Counted from the stretch's first letter, positions 47,506-58,132 are shown. The stretch: 64,000 nucleotides of DNA from JBBSBL01 sp963735885 (GCA_963735885.1 CAVTMP010000008.1:248001-312000); one strand, 5' to 3'. Numbers and translations: made by a program. Notes: generated from the sequence alone by a model not told the origin.

Positions 47506-47519
47506 CCCGGCGCCGCCCC

Positions 47520-49511
<1,992 letters not shown>

Positions 49512-49571
49512 GGTCCGTGCCCCTCTCGCTCGGTGTGGCGCAAGTTCTATCCGCTCACGGGCCCGGACGTG

Positions 49572-49599
49572 CGAGGGGCGGCCGATCGGCCGCCCCTCG
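49572..49599 (-). terminator. 28-bp perfect palindrome, terminator-like
   Basis: CGAGGGGCGGCCGA pairs with TCGGCCGCCCCTCG, 14 bp per arm. It is 30 bp past the stop of the gene at 49629-50210 and 60 bp before the acs start, all on the minus strand. It is most simply a rho-independent-type terminator for the secreted protein. As a dyad it could also be a binding site. Confidence 0.6.
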
Positions 49600-49628
49600 T
49601 CACGCGAACGCGGGGTCTGGGCGCGGGG

Positions 49629-50210
49629 CTACCAGAGCGGGATGGCGTACGCGCGCACCGTCGCGGTGCCGAGCTTGAGGCCCTCGGTGAAGGCGCTCAC
49701 GCCGAAGGCGCCGTTCAGCGCATCCGCCGCGGCCTTCGTCAGCGTGGCCCCGACGTTCGCGATCTTCACGCGCAGGCCCTGCCGCGTGATCTTCGCCTGC
49801 GAGAGGTCGAGCTCGAGGATCGACACGCGGGCGTCGCCCACGCGAGCCGTCAGGTCCGGGTCGGCGTCGATGTTGATCCAGAAGCGCCGGAGCTCCACCC
49901 GGGTGCTGCCCGCGGTCAGCGAGATCCCGCCGCTGTGGCGAATCTGGCCGGCGAGCGTCTTGGCGTTGACGAGCCCGATGGTGATCGGGAAGCGCAGGCC
50001 CTCGCGCGTGGCCTTCGCCGGGGCGATCGGCGCGGCGGCGACGCCGAGCGACTCGAGCGCTCCGGCGGCGCCGGGGTCGAGCGCGAGCGTCGTGCCGCCA
50101 CCGACGACGACCGCGCGCGTGGTCTTTCCGTGATGCGCCGACGCGGCGGCGGGGACGAGCGCGAAGAGCGCCAGGGCCGCGAGCAGCGGCAGAACGAGAC
50201 GACGGGACAT
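49629..50210 (-). CDS. secreted protein, possibly HtaA-like
   Basis: 193 aa. GAGGTCATCGC precedes the ATG at 50210. The signal peptide is MSRRLVLPLLAALALFALVP, ending AAASAHH. The mature part, with GRxFPITIGLVNAKTLAGQI, RHSGGISLTAGSTRVELRRF, NIDADPDLTARVGDARVSIL and LTKAAADALNGAFGVSAF, has the 'G-x-I-x-HSGGLxL...xNPxIxLD...LSxxAAxALN' feel of HtaA heme-binding domains. The assignment is from memory of the pattern only. It likely acts outside the membrane. Confidence 0.7.
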   Translation of the reverse strand: MSRRLVLPLLAALALFALVPAAASAHHGKTTRAVVVGGGTTLALDPGAAGALESLGVAAAPIAPAKATREGLRFPITIGLVNAKTLAGQIRHSGGISLTAGSTRVELRRFWINIDADPDLTARVGDARVSILELDLSQAKITRQGLRVKIANVGATLTKAAADALNGAFGVSAFTEGLKLGTATVRAYAIPLW

Positions 50211-50319
50211 GCGATGACCTCCTGGACGGATGGGACGAGCGTTCGCGGCGGACTCCGTGCCGCGGGCGTCCGGCGGTTGGGCGACCACGGCGCTCTGGCG
50301 CGTGGGCGCTCGGGGTGGC

Positions 50320-50391
50320 GCCGGCGCGCCGGCCGAGGGGCGGGTCGGGGGTGTCGCCGGCGCGCCGGCCGGGGGGCGGGTCGGGGGTGTC
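50320..50391. repeat. tandem 36-bp repeat, two units
   Basis: Units 50320-50355 and 50356-50391 begin GCCGGCGCGCCGGCC, itself a palindrome, and continue with a G-rich tail ending GGGGGTGTC. They differ at one base. They lie in the 360-bp gap 50211-50570 between divergent genes. Confidence 0.75.
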
Positions 50392-50395
50392 GGCC

Positions 50396-50480
50396 CGGCC
50401 GGAGCGCGGGTCGTGCGTCACGGCGCATCGAGGAGCACCGGCCGGAGCGCGGAATCGGGCAGCACGGCGCATCGAGGAGC
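50396..50480. repeat. tandem ~44-bp repeat, two units
   Basis: CACGGCGCATCGAGGAGC occurs at 50419-50436 and again at 50463-50480, a 44-bp period. GGCCGGAGCGCGG also recurs with the same spacing. The remainder of the gap, 50481-50570, shows no further repeats and should hold the promoter of the gene at 50571. Confidence 0.7.
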
Positions 50481-50570
50481 GCGCGGCCTAGGGAGCGCGG
50501 GATCGTGTGGCGGTCGGGGCGGAGGTTTGTCACCGAGCGCGCGGCCACGTGTCACGGGTTGTTCCCGAGA

Positions 50571-51536
50571 ATGGCCGGCATGGATGGTCCTCCGCACGTT
50601 TCCGCTGATATTCCGGGGAAACGTGAAGCAGAGCGCGTCGACCGGCGCATCGGCCGGCTCGCCGAGCGGCAGCACGGCGTGGTCGGGAGAGGGCAGCTGC
50701 GCCGGCTCGGCCTCGGCGCCGGCCGGATCGAGGATCGTCTTCTCGCCGGCAAGCTCGTCCCGTTGCACCGGGGCGTGTACGCGGTCGGCCACGGCCTCGT
50801 GTCGCCTCGGGGAGCGTGGTTCGCGGCGCTGATCGCCGCAGGCCCGGGAGCGACCCTGAGCCACCGGTCCGCCGCTGCCGCCTGGGCCTTGGGCGCGGAC
50901 CCGTCCTCCGTCGTGGAGGTCATCGTGCCCCACCACCGACGTCAGCGACGAGGCATCCGCGTGCGTCATGTCCCCCTCGCCGCCGACGAGCGCACCGTCC
51001 GCGACGGGATTCCGGTCACCACCCCGGCGCGGACCCTGCTGGACCTCGCGAGCGTCCTCGACCGCCGGCGTCTCGCCCGGACGGTCAACGAGGCCGAGGT
51101 CCAGCGAGTCTTCGACGGCCGCGCGCTCGCGGCCCTCCTCGACCGCCACCCGCACCGCCACGGCGCCCCGGCGCTGCGGGCCGTGCTCGCCGCCCTGGAC
51201 CCCGGCCCGGCCGTGATCCGCAGCGAACTGGAACACCGGTTCCGAGAGCTCCTCGCCGATCACGACCTCCCCCCGGCGGAGCTCAACGCCAGGATCCACG
51301 TGCCAGGGCACCGCTACGAGGTCGACGCGCTGTGGCGCGCCCAGCGCCTGATCGCCGAGGTCGACGGCTTCGCCACCCACGCCACCCGCCGCCAATTCGA
51401 GGAAGACCGCATCCGCGACCTCGCCCTCCAGATCGCCGGCTGGCGGGTGGTCCGCTTCACCTGGCGCCAGCTCCGCGACCGACCCGGGGAGGTCGCCGCC
51501 GGCCTCACCGCGCTGCTCCCGCTCGCGAGCACGTGA
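50571..51536 (+). CDS. AbiEi-type antitoxin N-terminus with DUF559 nuclease-like C-terminus
   Basis: 321 aa; the ATGs at 50571 and 50580 are both possible. The N-terminal winged helix (RLAERQHGVVGRGQLRRLGL), then LHRGVYAVGHG and SHRSAAAAWALG, follow the AbiEi/type IV antitoxin pattern. TPARTLLDLASVLDRRRLAR is its usual middle part. The C-terminus (YEVDALWRAQRLIAEVDGFA, then DRIRDLALQIAGWRVVRFTW) is a DUF559/Vsr-like PD-(D/E)xK-type fold. No AbiEii toxin gene is adjacent. The role is unknown: a regulator, nuclease or orphan defence protein. Confidence 0.8.
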   Translation: MAGMDGPPHVSADIPGKREAERVDRRIGRLAERQHGVVGRGQLRRLGLGAGRIEDRLLAGKLVPLHRGVYAVGHGLVSPRGAWFAALIAAGPGATLSHRSAAAAWALGADPSSVVEVIVPHHRRQRRGIRVRHVPLAADERTVRDGIPVTTPARTLLDLASVLDRRRLARTVNEAEVQRVFDGRALAALLDRHPHRHGAPALRAVLAALDPGPAVIRSELEHRFRELLADHDLPPAELNARIHVPGHRYEVDALWRAQRLIAEVDGFATHATRRQFEEDRIRDLALQIAGWRVVRFTWRQLRDRPGEVAAGLTALLPLAST

Positions 51537-51740
51537 GGCAAACCCTCAAAGCCGCCACCGACGCCGAAGCCTCCCCGGCCGACGCCCCTCGATGCCCGCC
51601 GTCGAGGCCGAAGCCGCCACGGCGCACCGCCTTCCGGCGACGCCGGCCCGCCGCGCGGCCGGCCGCCACGGCGCGCCGCCCGGCGCGCGAGCCGCGGGCC
51701 CGCCGCGCGGACGGCGCCGGCCCCCAGGCGCGCGAGCCGG

Positions 51741-53969
51741 CTACCCGCCGAGCGTCCGCGCGCCGGCCCGGCAGCCGGCCAGGCGGACGCGGACCGGCGA
51801 GGCGGACCGCACGGTGATCCGTGCCCGGCAGGACACCCGCGCGCGACGCACGTCGATCGTCAGCGCGCGGACGTTCGCCGCGTCGATCGCCAGGACGTCA
51901 CGCCGTCGGACCCGCGGCGCCGCGCCCCACGTGCGCCGCTCGCTCACGAACGGACGCGGCCCGATGACGCCGCCGCGCAACGAGCCCGACCCGCGCCCCA
52001 GCGACGACGGGGCGGCATCGCCGCGGCCGAAGCCGCCCGACCGGACGTCCACCGTCCCGAGTCGCGCCCGGTTCGCCACCCGGATCCCGGAGACCCAGTA
52101 GGCGTGGTCGGCGACGAGTCCCAGCCGCGGACTGTCGATCCGCGGGTTCGCCGCGAACGTGACGCGCGGCGGGTCCACGACCACGCGGGCGGCGCCGAGG
52201 AAGGCGGCGGGCGGGCGCCAGGCGTCGTTGACGGCGAGCTGGAGGTGGTTCGGGGTCGGCAGCGGCAGCGTGGTGGTGAACCGGTCGAAGACGTCGAGCT
52301 CGTAGCGGTAGCCCAGGCGCCGGAGCTCGGCCGCGGCGGGCTCGAAGGCCGCCGGCGGGACGAGCTCGTCGTAGCGGGCGTTCCACATGAGGAACGGCAC
52401 CCACCGGACGGAGGCGAGCTGCGCCACCTGCGGCCGCGGCCCGGCGCCGAGATCGAAGCCGGTCGTCCCGACCGTCGGCTGGGCACGGGCGAAGAGATCC
52501 GGGTACTGGGCCGCGAACCGGAACGTGCCGAACCCGCCCATCGAGTAGCCGGCCACGGCGGCGAGCGACGGGTCGAGCCGGTAGCGGGCCGCGACGTCGG
52601 CCCACACCTCGAACGTGTCCGCGCCGGCGGCATCCCGGTAGAAGCCGTCGGGCCCGCGGCCCGAGGGCGTGGCCACCAGCGAGCCGGGCGCGCGCTCGCC
52701 GAAGTCCCGCAGGTTGCGCGTGGCCGTGAACTGGTTGTAGTTCGCCGTCAGCGAGTGGAGCAGGAGCGTCAGGCCGTAGCGGCCCGAGCGTGGCCGGCGG
52801 CGAGGGACGTAGAGCGTGTAGGGCTGCAGGCGCCCACGGAGCTCCCCGACGCAGGCCTTCGCCGCCAGGCAGAGCTGCGCGGGCGCGTAGTCGACGCCCT
52901 GCTTCGTCTCGCTGTGGCTCGCGAGGATGCGATTCATCGCACCGGTGCGCGGGACGCCCCGCTCGTCGGTGACGCCCCGAGCGAGCTTGCCGAAGTCGAC
53001 GGTGACGCCGAACGGCGCGAGGTCGCCACGCGCCAGCGCCGCTCCCTGGGCCTTGTCGCGCCACCACGCCGCGCTGGTCAGCGCCTCGACGTCGCTCGTC
53101 CGCTGCGTGGGCTCACGGAACCGGAAGGCGACGTTGAAGAACGCCGACGGGCGCGCGAGTCCCGACGCCCCGCCGGGCTGCGTGGGCGTGGCGGCCGCGC
53201 CGGGGATCAGCCAGCGGTCGGCGCCCCGATCCCACAGCCCGGTCGCCGCGACCACCCGCTCCCGGCGCCGCCCGGGATCCCAGGCGGCGCGCGGCACCCG
53301 GATCTCGACCTGGCGGCGGCGACGGTCGATCCGCACCACGGGCCGGCCCAGGACGGCGCCGCTCGCGGCGTCCGTCACGTCGCCGGCGGTTCCGTGCACC
53401 GTGACGAACCGCGCAGCCGGCGCGGTCGTGTTCGCGCCGTGCGGGAAGGAGCGCGGCGCGGCCGAGGTGCCGAGCGCCAGCGCGATGCCGACCCGGGAGG
53501 GATCGAGCATCGTGTTGAGCGTGACCCGGAAGGCGGTCGCGCTCGGCAGCGGACGGATGCGCACCTCGACGAGGTCGGCGGCGTTGCCGGCGTAGGCCGC
53601 CGCGGCCGGGTAGGTGTAGGTCCCGTTCGGCGGCGAGAACAGGTCGCCGCCCCTGCGCGGGTCGCCGGGGTCGCGGCTGGCGCCGTGGGCGCCGTGGTCG
53701 TCGTAGAGGAAGTCCTGGTAGAGGAACTCGCCGCGGCGATAGGCGCTGGCGCCCGAGATCAGGATCGGCGCCGCGCGCCAGATCCCGGCGTTCGTGAGCT
53801 GCGGCGCCACGGCCGGCGTCCGGTAGAGGATCGCGGGCCCGGGGCGCGGGCCCGGCGCACGCGCGAGCGAGGCGCGATCGGCCGACGCAGAAGCGGGCGC
53901 GAGCCCGAGCAGGAGCGCGGCGGCGCCCGCGGCGAGCGCGGGCCGGGGGGACCGGGTGGACCTCATCAT
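51741..53969 (-). CDS. secreted alpha/beta-hydrolase esterase
   Basis: 742 aa from the ATG at 53969. The signal peptide ends GLAPASASAD. A ~370-aa N-terminal beta-rich domain (FLYQDFLYDDHGAHGASRDP onward) precedes the catalytic domain. The nucleophile elbow is AGYSMGGFGTFRFAAQYPD, with Asp likely in NARYDELVPPAA and His in TPNHLQLAVND. A C-terminal Ig-like domain with two Cys ends the protein. It resembles feruloyl-esterase/peptidase S9-like hydrolases acting on extracellular substrates. The start overlaps the upstream gene (ATGATGA), so they form an operon. Confidence 0.82.
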   Translation of the reverse strand: MMRSTRSPRPALAAGAAALLLGLAPASASADRASLARAPGPRPGPAILYRTPAVAPQLTNAGIWRAAPILISGASAYRRGEFLYQDFLYDDHGAHGASRDPGDPRRGGDLFSPPNGTYTYPAAAAYAGNAADLVEVRIRPLPSATAFRVTLNTMLDPSRVGIALALGTSAAPRSFPHGANTTAPAARFVTVHGTAGDVTDAASGAVLGRPVVRIDRRRRQVEIRVPRAAWDPGRRRERVVAATGLWDRGADRWLIPGAAATPTQPGGASGLARPSAFFNVAFRFREPTQRTSDVEALTSAAWWRDKAQGAALARGDLAPFGVTVDFGKLARGVTDERGVPRTGAMNRILASHSETKQGVDYAPAQLCLAAKACVGELRGRLQPYTLYVPRRRPRSGRYGLTLLLHSLTANYNQFTATRNLRDFGERAPGSLVATPSGRGPDGFYRDAAGADTFEVWADVAARYRLDPSLAAVAGYSMGGFGTFRFAAQYPDLFARAQPTVGTTGFDLGAGPRPQVAQLASVRWVPFLMWNARYDELVPPAAFEPAAAELRRLGYRYELDVFDRFTTTLPLPTPNHLQLAVNDAWRPPAAFLGAARVVVDPPRVTFAANPRIDSPRLGLVADHAYWVSGIRVANRARLGTVDVRSGGFGRGDAAPSSLGRGSGSLRGGVIGPRPFVSERRTWGAAPRVRRRDVLAIDAANVRALTIDVRRARVSCRARITVRSASPVRVRLAGCRAGARTLGG

Positions 53970-54856
53970 CTCCGCTTCTTTCGCTTGCGCCGGGCCGCCC
54001 CGGGGTCGGCCGGCACCTGCCGGCGGCCGTCCCCGCCGTCCGGCCGATCGTCCTCCGCGGGCTCCGGCGGGCGGGCGGCCGCCGCCTCCCGGCGGGACGC
54101 ACCCTCCCCGCGCGCCTGCGCGGCGGCCTCGCGCTGGGCCTGCATCGAGGGCCACGGATGCGCCTTTCCGTCCTCCCAGGCGGGGGGGACCCCGCTCGGC
54201 CAGCGCCCCGAGAGCAGGTAGGCGAGGGCGGCGAGCCAGAAGGACTGGACGATGACGTTGGTGCCGCCGAGGATCGGCAGCACGAGGAACACGCCGACGA
54301 AGATCCCGATGTAGCCCATGAACCGCGTCAGCAGGCCGGCGCGCATGGCGTTGAGCGCGATCATCACGAAGGCGAAGGCGAGCGCGAGACGCGCGGCGAA
54401 CCCGAGCGTCTGCACGACGAGCAGCGCGGAGGACCCGGTGACCCGCTTGGCCTGGTCGTAGCTCAGCCCGCCGTCGTCGACGAAGTTCCTCGCCCCGGCC
54501 CCGAGCAGGACCTGGAGCGCGATGCCGGAGATCGCCGTCGCGATCCCGCCGAAGATCGCCGCGATCCGCGCCACCCCCGGCAGCTCCGGCCGCCGCGCCT
54601 TCGTCGCCTCGAACAGGTAGTAGAGCGTGTAGGAGACCAGCGCGGCGCCGAGCCCCACGAGGATCGACGCCATGAGGAGGCTCGACGCCTTGGCGTTCAC
54701 GTCGATGAGCAGCGCGGGGGCGCTGTCTCCGAGGTTGGCGTAGGCGGACTGCTGCAGCAGCGTCCCGCCGAGCGGCAGGACGGCGGCGAGCGCGGTGACC
54801 GCGACCACCAAGGGGCGCCGGCGCCGCTCCTCCTGGACGTGGTCGGGGAAGCTCAC
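53966..54856 (-). CDS. multi-span membrane protein
   Basis: 296 aa, GTG start at 54856. Seven or so helices are visible, for example PLVVAVTALAAVLPLGGTLL, ASSLLMASILVGLGAALVSY, FGGIATAISGIALQVLLGAG and GIFVGVFLVLPILGGTNVIV. The ~75-aa C-terminal tail is hydrophilic and strongly basic at the end (AARRKRKKRR). No family was recognised with confidence. It shares an overlapping divergent promoter with the ACT-domain gene. Confidence 0.75.
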   Translation of the reverse strand: MSFPDHVQEERRRRPLVVAVTALAAVLPLGGTLLQQSAYANLGDSAPALLIDVNAKASSLLMASILVGLGAALVSYTLYYLFEATKARRPELPGVARIAAIFGGIATAISGIALQVLLGAGARNFVDDGGLSYDQAKRVTGSSALLVVQTLGFAARLALAFAFVMIALNAMRAGLLTRFMGYIGIFVGVFLVLPILGGTNVIVQSFWLAALAYLLSGRWPSGVPPAWEDGKAHPWPSMQAQREAAAQARGEGASRREAAAARPPEPAEDDRPDGGDGRRQVPADPGAARRKRKKRR

Positions 54857-54865
54857 GGAGAGCCG

Positions 54866-54872
54866 TATGCTA
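54866..54872. promoter_or_regulatory. overlapping divergent -10 boxes (membrane protein / ACT gene)
   Basis: TATGCTA reads TATGCT on the plus strand (54866-54871, seven bases before the GTG at 54878). It reads TAGCAT on the minus strand (54872-54867, eleven bases before the GTG at 54856). Neither start has a Shine-Dalgarno. One short AT island may therefore fire both ways. Confidence 0.5.
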
Positions 54873-54877
54873 GCCGC

Positions 54878-55429
54878 GTGCGGACGTTCGCCGTCTCAGC
54901 CCTCGGCCCGGACCGTCCCGGCATCGTCGCGGCGATCACCGAGGTCGTCGCCGATCACGTGATGAACGTCGTCGATGCGCGGGGCGCGATCCTCCGCGGC
55001 CACTTCTCGGTGACGTTCCTCGCGACCGGCGGCGACCACGTCGACGCCGCGACCCTGCAACGGGCGCTGGACGGCGTCCGGGAGCGCCTCGGCCTCGAGG
55101 CGGCGGTCGCGCGCGAGGTGCCGGCGCTCGACGACGCGCCCGCGCCGCAGACGACGCACGTCGCCACCGTGCGCAGCCACGGGCGGCCGGGCATCCTCCA
55201 CGCGGTCTCGACCGCGCTCGCGCGCCACGGCGTGACCGTCACGAACCTCGGCGCGGCGCGCGCGACCGGCGACGAGGCGGTGATGGTCTTCGAGGTGTCC
55301 GTGCCCGATCCCGGCATCGCCGAGGAGATCCGCGAGCGGCTCGCCGGGATCGCCGACGACGCCGAGGCGGAGATCGGCTGGGCGCCGCTGTCGCCGGGGC
55401 GCGCCGAGGCCATACACTCGGCGACGTGA
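54878..55429 (+). CDS. double ACT-domain regulatory protein (GcvR-like)
   Basis: 183 aa, GTG start, apparently leaderless. Two ACT domains: VSALGPDRPGIVAAITEVVA, then the second at TVRSHGRPGILHAVSTALAR. Proteins of this layout sense amino acids (glycine in GcvR) and regulate partners by binding. It is followed, with a GTGA overlap, by a CBS-pair protein. Confidence 0.88.
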   Translation: MRTFAVSALGPDRPGIVAAITEVVADHVMNVVDARGAILRGHFSVTFLATGGDHVDAATLQRALDGVRERLGLEAAVAREVPALDDAPAPQTTHVATVRSHGRPGILHAVSTALARHGVTVTNLGAARATGDEAVMVFEVSVPDPGIAEEIRERLAGIADDAEAEIGWAPLSPGRAEAIHSAT

Positions 55430-55872
55430 CGATCCGCGAGGTGATGACCGAGAGCGTCGTGGTGGCGTCGCCCGGTGCGACCGTGCGGGAGGTCGCCGAG
55501 CTCATGCGCGAGCGGAACGTCGGCAGCGTCGTGCTCGTGGACGACTCCTCGCCGGTCGGCCTGCTCACCGACCGCGACCTCGCCGTGGGCGTGCTCGCGG
55601 ACGGCCGCGACCCCGGCGACCGTGCCGGCGACCACGCCTCCCATCCGGTCGTCACCGTGGGCCCGGGCGCCGAGCTGGAGGAGGCGGCCGAGCTCATGAT
55701 CCGTCACGGCATCCGCCGGCTTCCCGTGCTCGACGGCGCGCGCCTCACCGGCATCGTCACGCTCGACGACCTCGCGGTGCGCACCGGCGACCTCGAGCTC
55801 GCCGGCCACCTGACGACGCAGGTCACGCGCGCCAACCTGCCGGAGTTCTACTTCCTCTCGCGCGGCGGCTAG
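55426..55872 (+). CDS. CBS-pair domain protein
   Basis: 148 aa, GTG start overlapping the ACT gene stop. Two CBS motifs: VREVAELMRERNVGSVVLVD, then GLLTDRDLAVGVLA, and AAELMIRHGIRRLPVLDGAR, then GIVTLDDLA. Such pairs bind AMP, ATP or SAM and act as energy sensors. It ends one base before the next start, so ACT, CBS and reductase genes form one operon. Confidence 0.93.
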   Translation: MTIREVMTESVVVASPGATVREVAELMRERNVGSVVLVDDSSPVGLLTDRDLAVGVLADGRDPGDRAGDHASHPVVTVGPGAELEEAAELMIRHGIRRLPVLDGARLTGIVTLDDLAVRTGDLELAGHLTTQVTRANLPEFYFLSRGG

Positions 55873-56988
55873 ATGCCCGCCGGGCCGATCGCGGTCTACG
55901 GCGCCTCCGGCTACACGGGCAAGCTCGTCCTCGCCGAGCTGGCGCGTCGCGGAGCGGAGGTCGTGATCAGCGGCCGCAACGCGGAGCGGCTCCACACCGC
56001 CGCCGAGGCGGCGGGCCTCGCGGGCGCGAGCATCCGTCCCGCCGCGCTCGACGACCGCTCCGCGCTGCGTCACGTGATCGGCGACTGCGCCGCGGTCATC
56101 GCCTGCGCGGGTCCGTTCGCCCACAACGGCGAGCCGGTCGTCCGGGCCGCGGTCGAGACCGGCACGCACTACGTCGACACGACCGGCGAGCAGGTCTACA
56201 TGCAGCGGCTCTTCACCGCGCTCGACGACCCGGCGCGGGCCGCCGAGGTCGCGGTCGTTCCCGCGATGGGCTTCGACTACCTGCCCGGGGACCTGCTCTG
56301 CGGGCTCGTCGCCCGCGGCCACGAGCCGCTGAGCGACCTGGTCCTCGCCTATGCGGTGCGCGGGCTCGTGGCGACGCGCGGCACGATGCTCTCTGCGCTG
56401 GAGATGCTGCGCGGCGGCGACCTCGCCTACCGCGACGGCGACTGGGTGCCGGCCGGGAACGGGCCGATGCGGGCGAGCTTCGCCTTCCCCGAGCCGATCG
56501 GCCGCCAGGCGATGACGAAGTACCCGTCGGGCGAGGTGCTCACGGTCCCGCGGCACGTCCGCACGCGCAATCTGACGTCGCTGATCACCGCGCGGACCTT
56601 CGCCCCCCACCCCGCGCTGGCGCCGACCGTGCCGGTGACGACGCCCGGGCTCGCGCTCGCCGTTCGCTCGCCGTTGCGCCTCGCGCTGTCGGCCGGGATC
56701 GAGCGCCTGCCCGAGGGCCCCGGCGAGGAAGCGCGCCAGGCGGCCGCCTTCACCATCTGCGCGGTCGCCCACGGCGAGGACGGCTCCGTCGGGCGCGGCC
56801 GGGTGGAGGGCACCGACGTCTACGGGCTGACGGCCGTCTGCGTCGCCCACGGCGCGCTGCTCCTCGCCGGGCGCGGCGACGACGGCCCCACCGGGGTCCT
56901 CGCCCCCTCCCAGGCCTACGACCCCGAGCCGTTCCTCGCCCACCTCGAGGCGCACGGCCTGAGCTGGGAGGTCGAGGGCACGAGCTAG
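55873..56988 (+). CDS. saccharopine dehydrogenase-like NAD(P)-binding reductase
   Basis: 371 aa, ATG directly after the CBS stop. The Rossmann start IAVYGASGYTGKLVLAELAR and VISGRNAERL bind NAD(P). YVDTTGEQVYM and VPAMGFDYLPGDLL are typical of the saccharopine dehydrogenase/trans-acting enoyl reductase group. In mycobacteria relatives act in lipid (PDIM/phenolphthiocerol) metabolism. The substrate here is unknown. Confidence 0.87.
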   Translation: MPAGPIAVYGASGYTGKLVLAELARRGAEVVISGRNAERLHTAAEAAGLAGASIRPAALDDRSALRHVIGDCAAVIACAGPFAHNGEPVVRAAVETGTHYVDTTGEQVYMQRLFTALDDPARAAEVAVVPAMGFDYLPGDLLCGLVARGHEPLSDLVLAYAVRGLVATRGTMLSALEMLRGGDLAYRDGDWVPAGNGPMRASFAFPEPIGRQAMTKYPSGEVLTVPRHVRTRNLTSLITARTFAPHPALAPTVPVTTPGLALAVRSPLRLALSAGIERLPEGPGEEARQAAAFTICAVAHGEDGSVGRGRVEGTDVYGLTAVCVAHGALLLAGRGDDGPTGVLAPSQAYDPEPFLAHLEAHGLSWEVEGTS

Positions 56989-57045
56989 CGACGGAGGGCC
57001 AGCGCGACGTGGTCTCCCCGCGCCTCGGGGCGACGACCGCGCCGC

Positions 57046-57783
57046 TCAGCCGCCGGCGAGCATCGCGCGCAGCTCCGGTACGGGGTCGGCGCCCGCGCGG
57101 CGGCGAGCGCCCGGCACGAGCCCGACCAGCGCGTCCGCCGCGGCCACGATCTCCGGGGAGGCGCGCTCCCCGTCCAGCACGGTCAGCGGCGCGGCGATCC
57201 CGCGCAGCTCGCGCGCGCCCGCGGGCCCGGTCGCGAGTCCGGCCCAGTCGGCGAAGAACGCCCGGTGCGCGGCCGCCGCGCGCTCGGCGCGGGCGGGACC
57301 GCCGATCCCGCCGAGCCACGCCTCGACCGCGTGCGCCGGGCCCCCCGCCTCCAGCGCGGCCGTCAGCGCCTCGCGCTCGACGGCGAGGGCCTCGCTGCCG
57401 CCCGCGACGAGCCAGAGCAGCGGCGGGCCGAGAAGCACCGCGCCCCGCGCGGCGGCCGGGTGTCGCACGAGCAGGTCGAGGCAGACGAGCGCGCCGAAGT
57501 CCGCCCCGCAGAGCACCGCGGGGGCGGCGTCGAGCGCCGCGAGCAGCGTCGCGGCGTCCTCCGCCTGCTCCTGGACGGTGGTTCGCTCGTAGGGCTCGGG
57601 CGCGCCGGAGCCACCGTAGCCGCGGCGGTCGTAGGTGATGACCCGCGCCGCGCCGGCCAGGGCGCTCCGCACCGGCTCCCACGTCGCGCCGTCGGCCGCC
57701 ATCCCGTGGACGAGCAGCACCGGCGGACCGTCGCCCTCCTGCGCGACGGCGAGGTCCACCCCGAGGCCCGGGACGTGCGACAC
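57046..57783 (-). CDS. alpha/beta hydrolase with Asp at the nucleophile elbow
   Basis: 245 aa, GTG start with TACGCT (57791-57796, minus) eight bases before it. VLLVHGMAADGATWEPV has the oxyanion HG, and YDRRGYGGSG is typical. The elbow reads CGADFGALV, so the nucleophile is Asp rather than Ser, as in haloalkane dehalogenases and epoxide hydrolases. The C-terminal catalytic His expected before P-E is missing (RRAGADPVPELR). It may be inactive or have shifted function. Confidence 0.82.
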   Translation of the reverse strand: MSHVPGLGVDLAVAQEGDGPPVLLVHGMAADGATWEPVRSALAGAARVITYDRRGYGGSGAPEPYERTTVQEQAEDAATLLAALDAAPAVLCGADFGALVCLDLLVRHPAAARGAVLLGPPLLWLVAGGSEALAVEREALTAALEAGGPAHAVEAWLGGIGGPARAERAAAAHRAFFADWAGLATGPAGARELRGIAAPLTVLDGERASPEIVAAADALVGLVPGARRRAGADPVPELRAMLAGG

Positions 57784-57843
57784 CGCCGGGAGCGTAGCCG
57801 CGCGCGCTGAGGTCGCCTTCAGGCGGGCGGCTACGATGACGGC

Positions 57844-58116
57844 ATGGAAGGCTCAGGCTTCGGAGACATCTTCGGGAATCCCGACGAGCTGCAGCGCCGC
57901 ATGGCGGAGTTCGCGGAGCAGATGCAGGGCGCGCAGAAGCTCGCGTGGGCCGACAACGCGATCAAGCTCGCGGTCGACCTCACCGTGGCGGCGATCAACC
58001 GCGTGAACATCCAGGGCACGACCGCCGAGCAGGCCGAGCAGATCCGCTCGGTCATGGCCGTCGTGTTCCCGGAGGCGGTGACCCTCGTGCGCGAGGCGCG
58101 GCAGGGCCTGCAGTAG
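57844..58116 (+). CDS. small helical hypothetical protein
   Basis: 90 aa. TACGAT (57832-57837) stands seven bases before the ATG, without a Shine-Dalgarno. It is mostly amphipathic helix (DELQRRMAEFAEQMQGAQKL, then AIKLAVDLTVAAINRVNIQG). No cysteines, no signal and no membrane helix. No family was recognised. Confidence 0.65.
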   Translation: MEGSGFGDIFGNPDELQRRMAEFAEQMQGAQKLAWADNAIKLAVDLTVAAINRVNIQGTTAEQAEQIRSVMAVVFPEAVTLVREARQGLQ

Positions 58117-58132
58117 CCGCGCCCTCGGCTCC

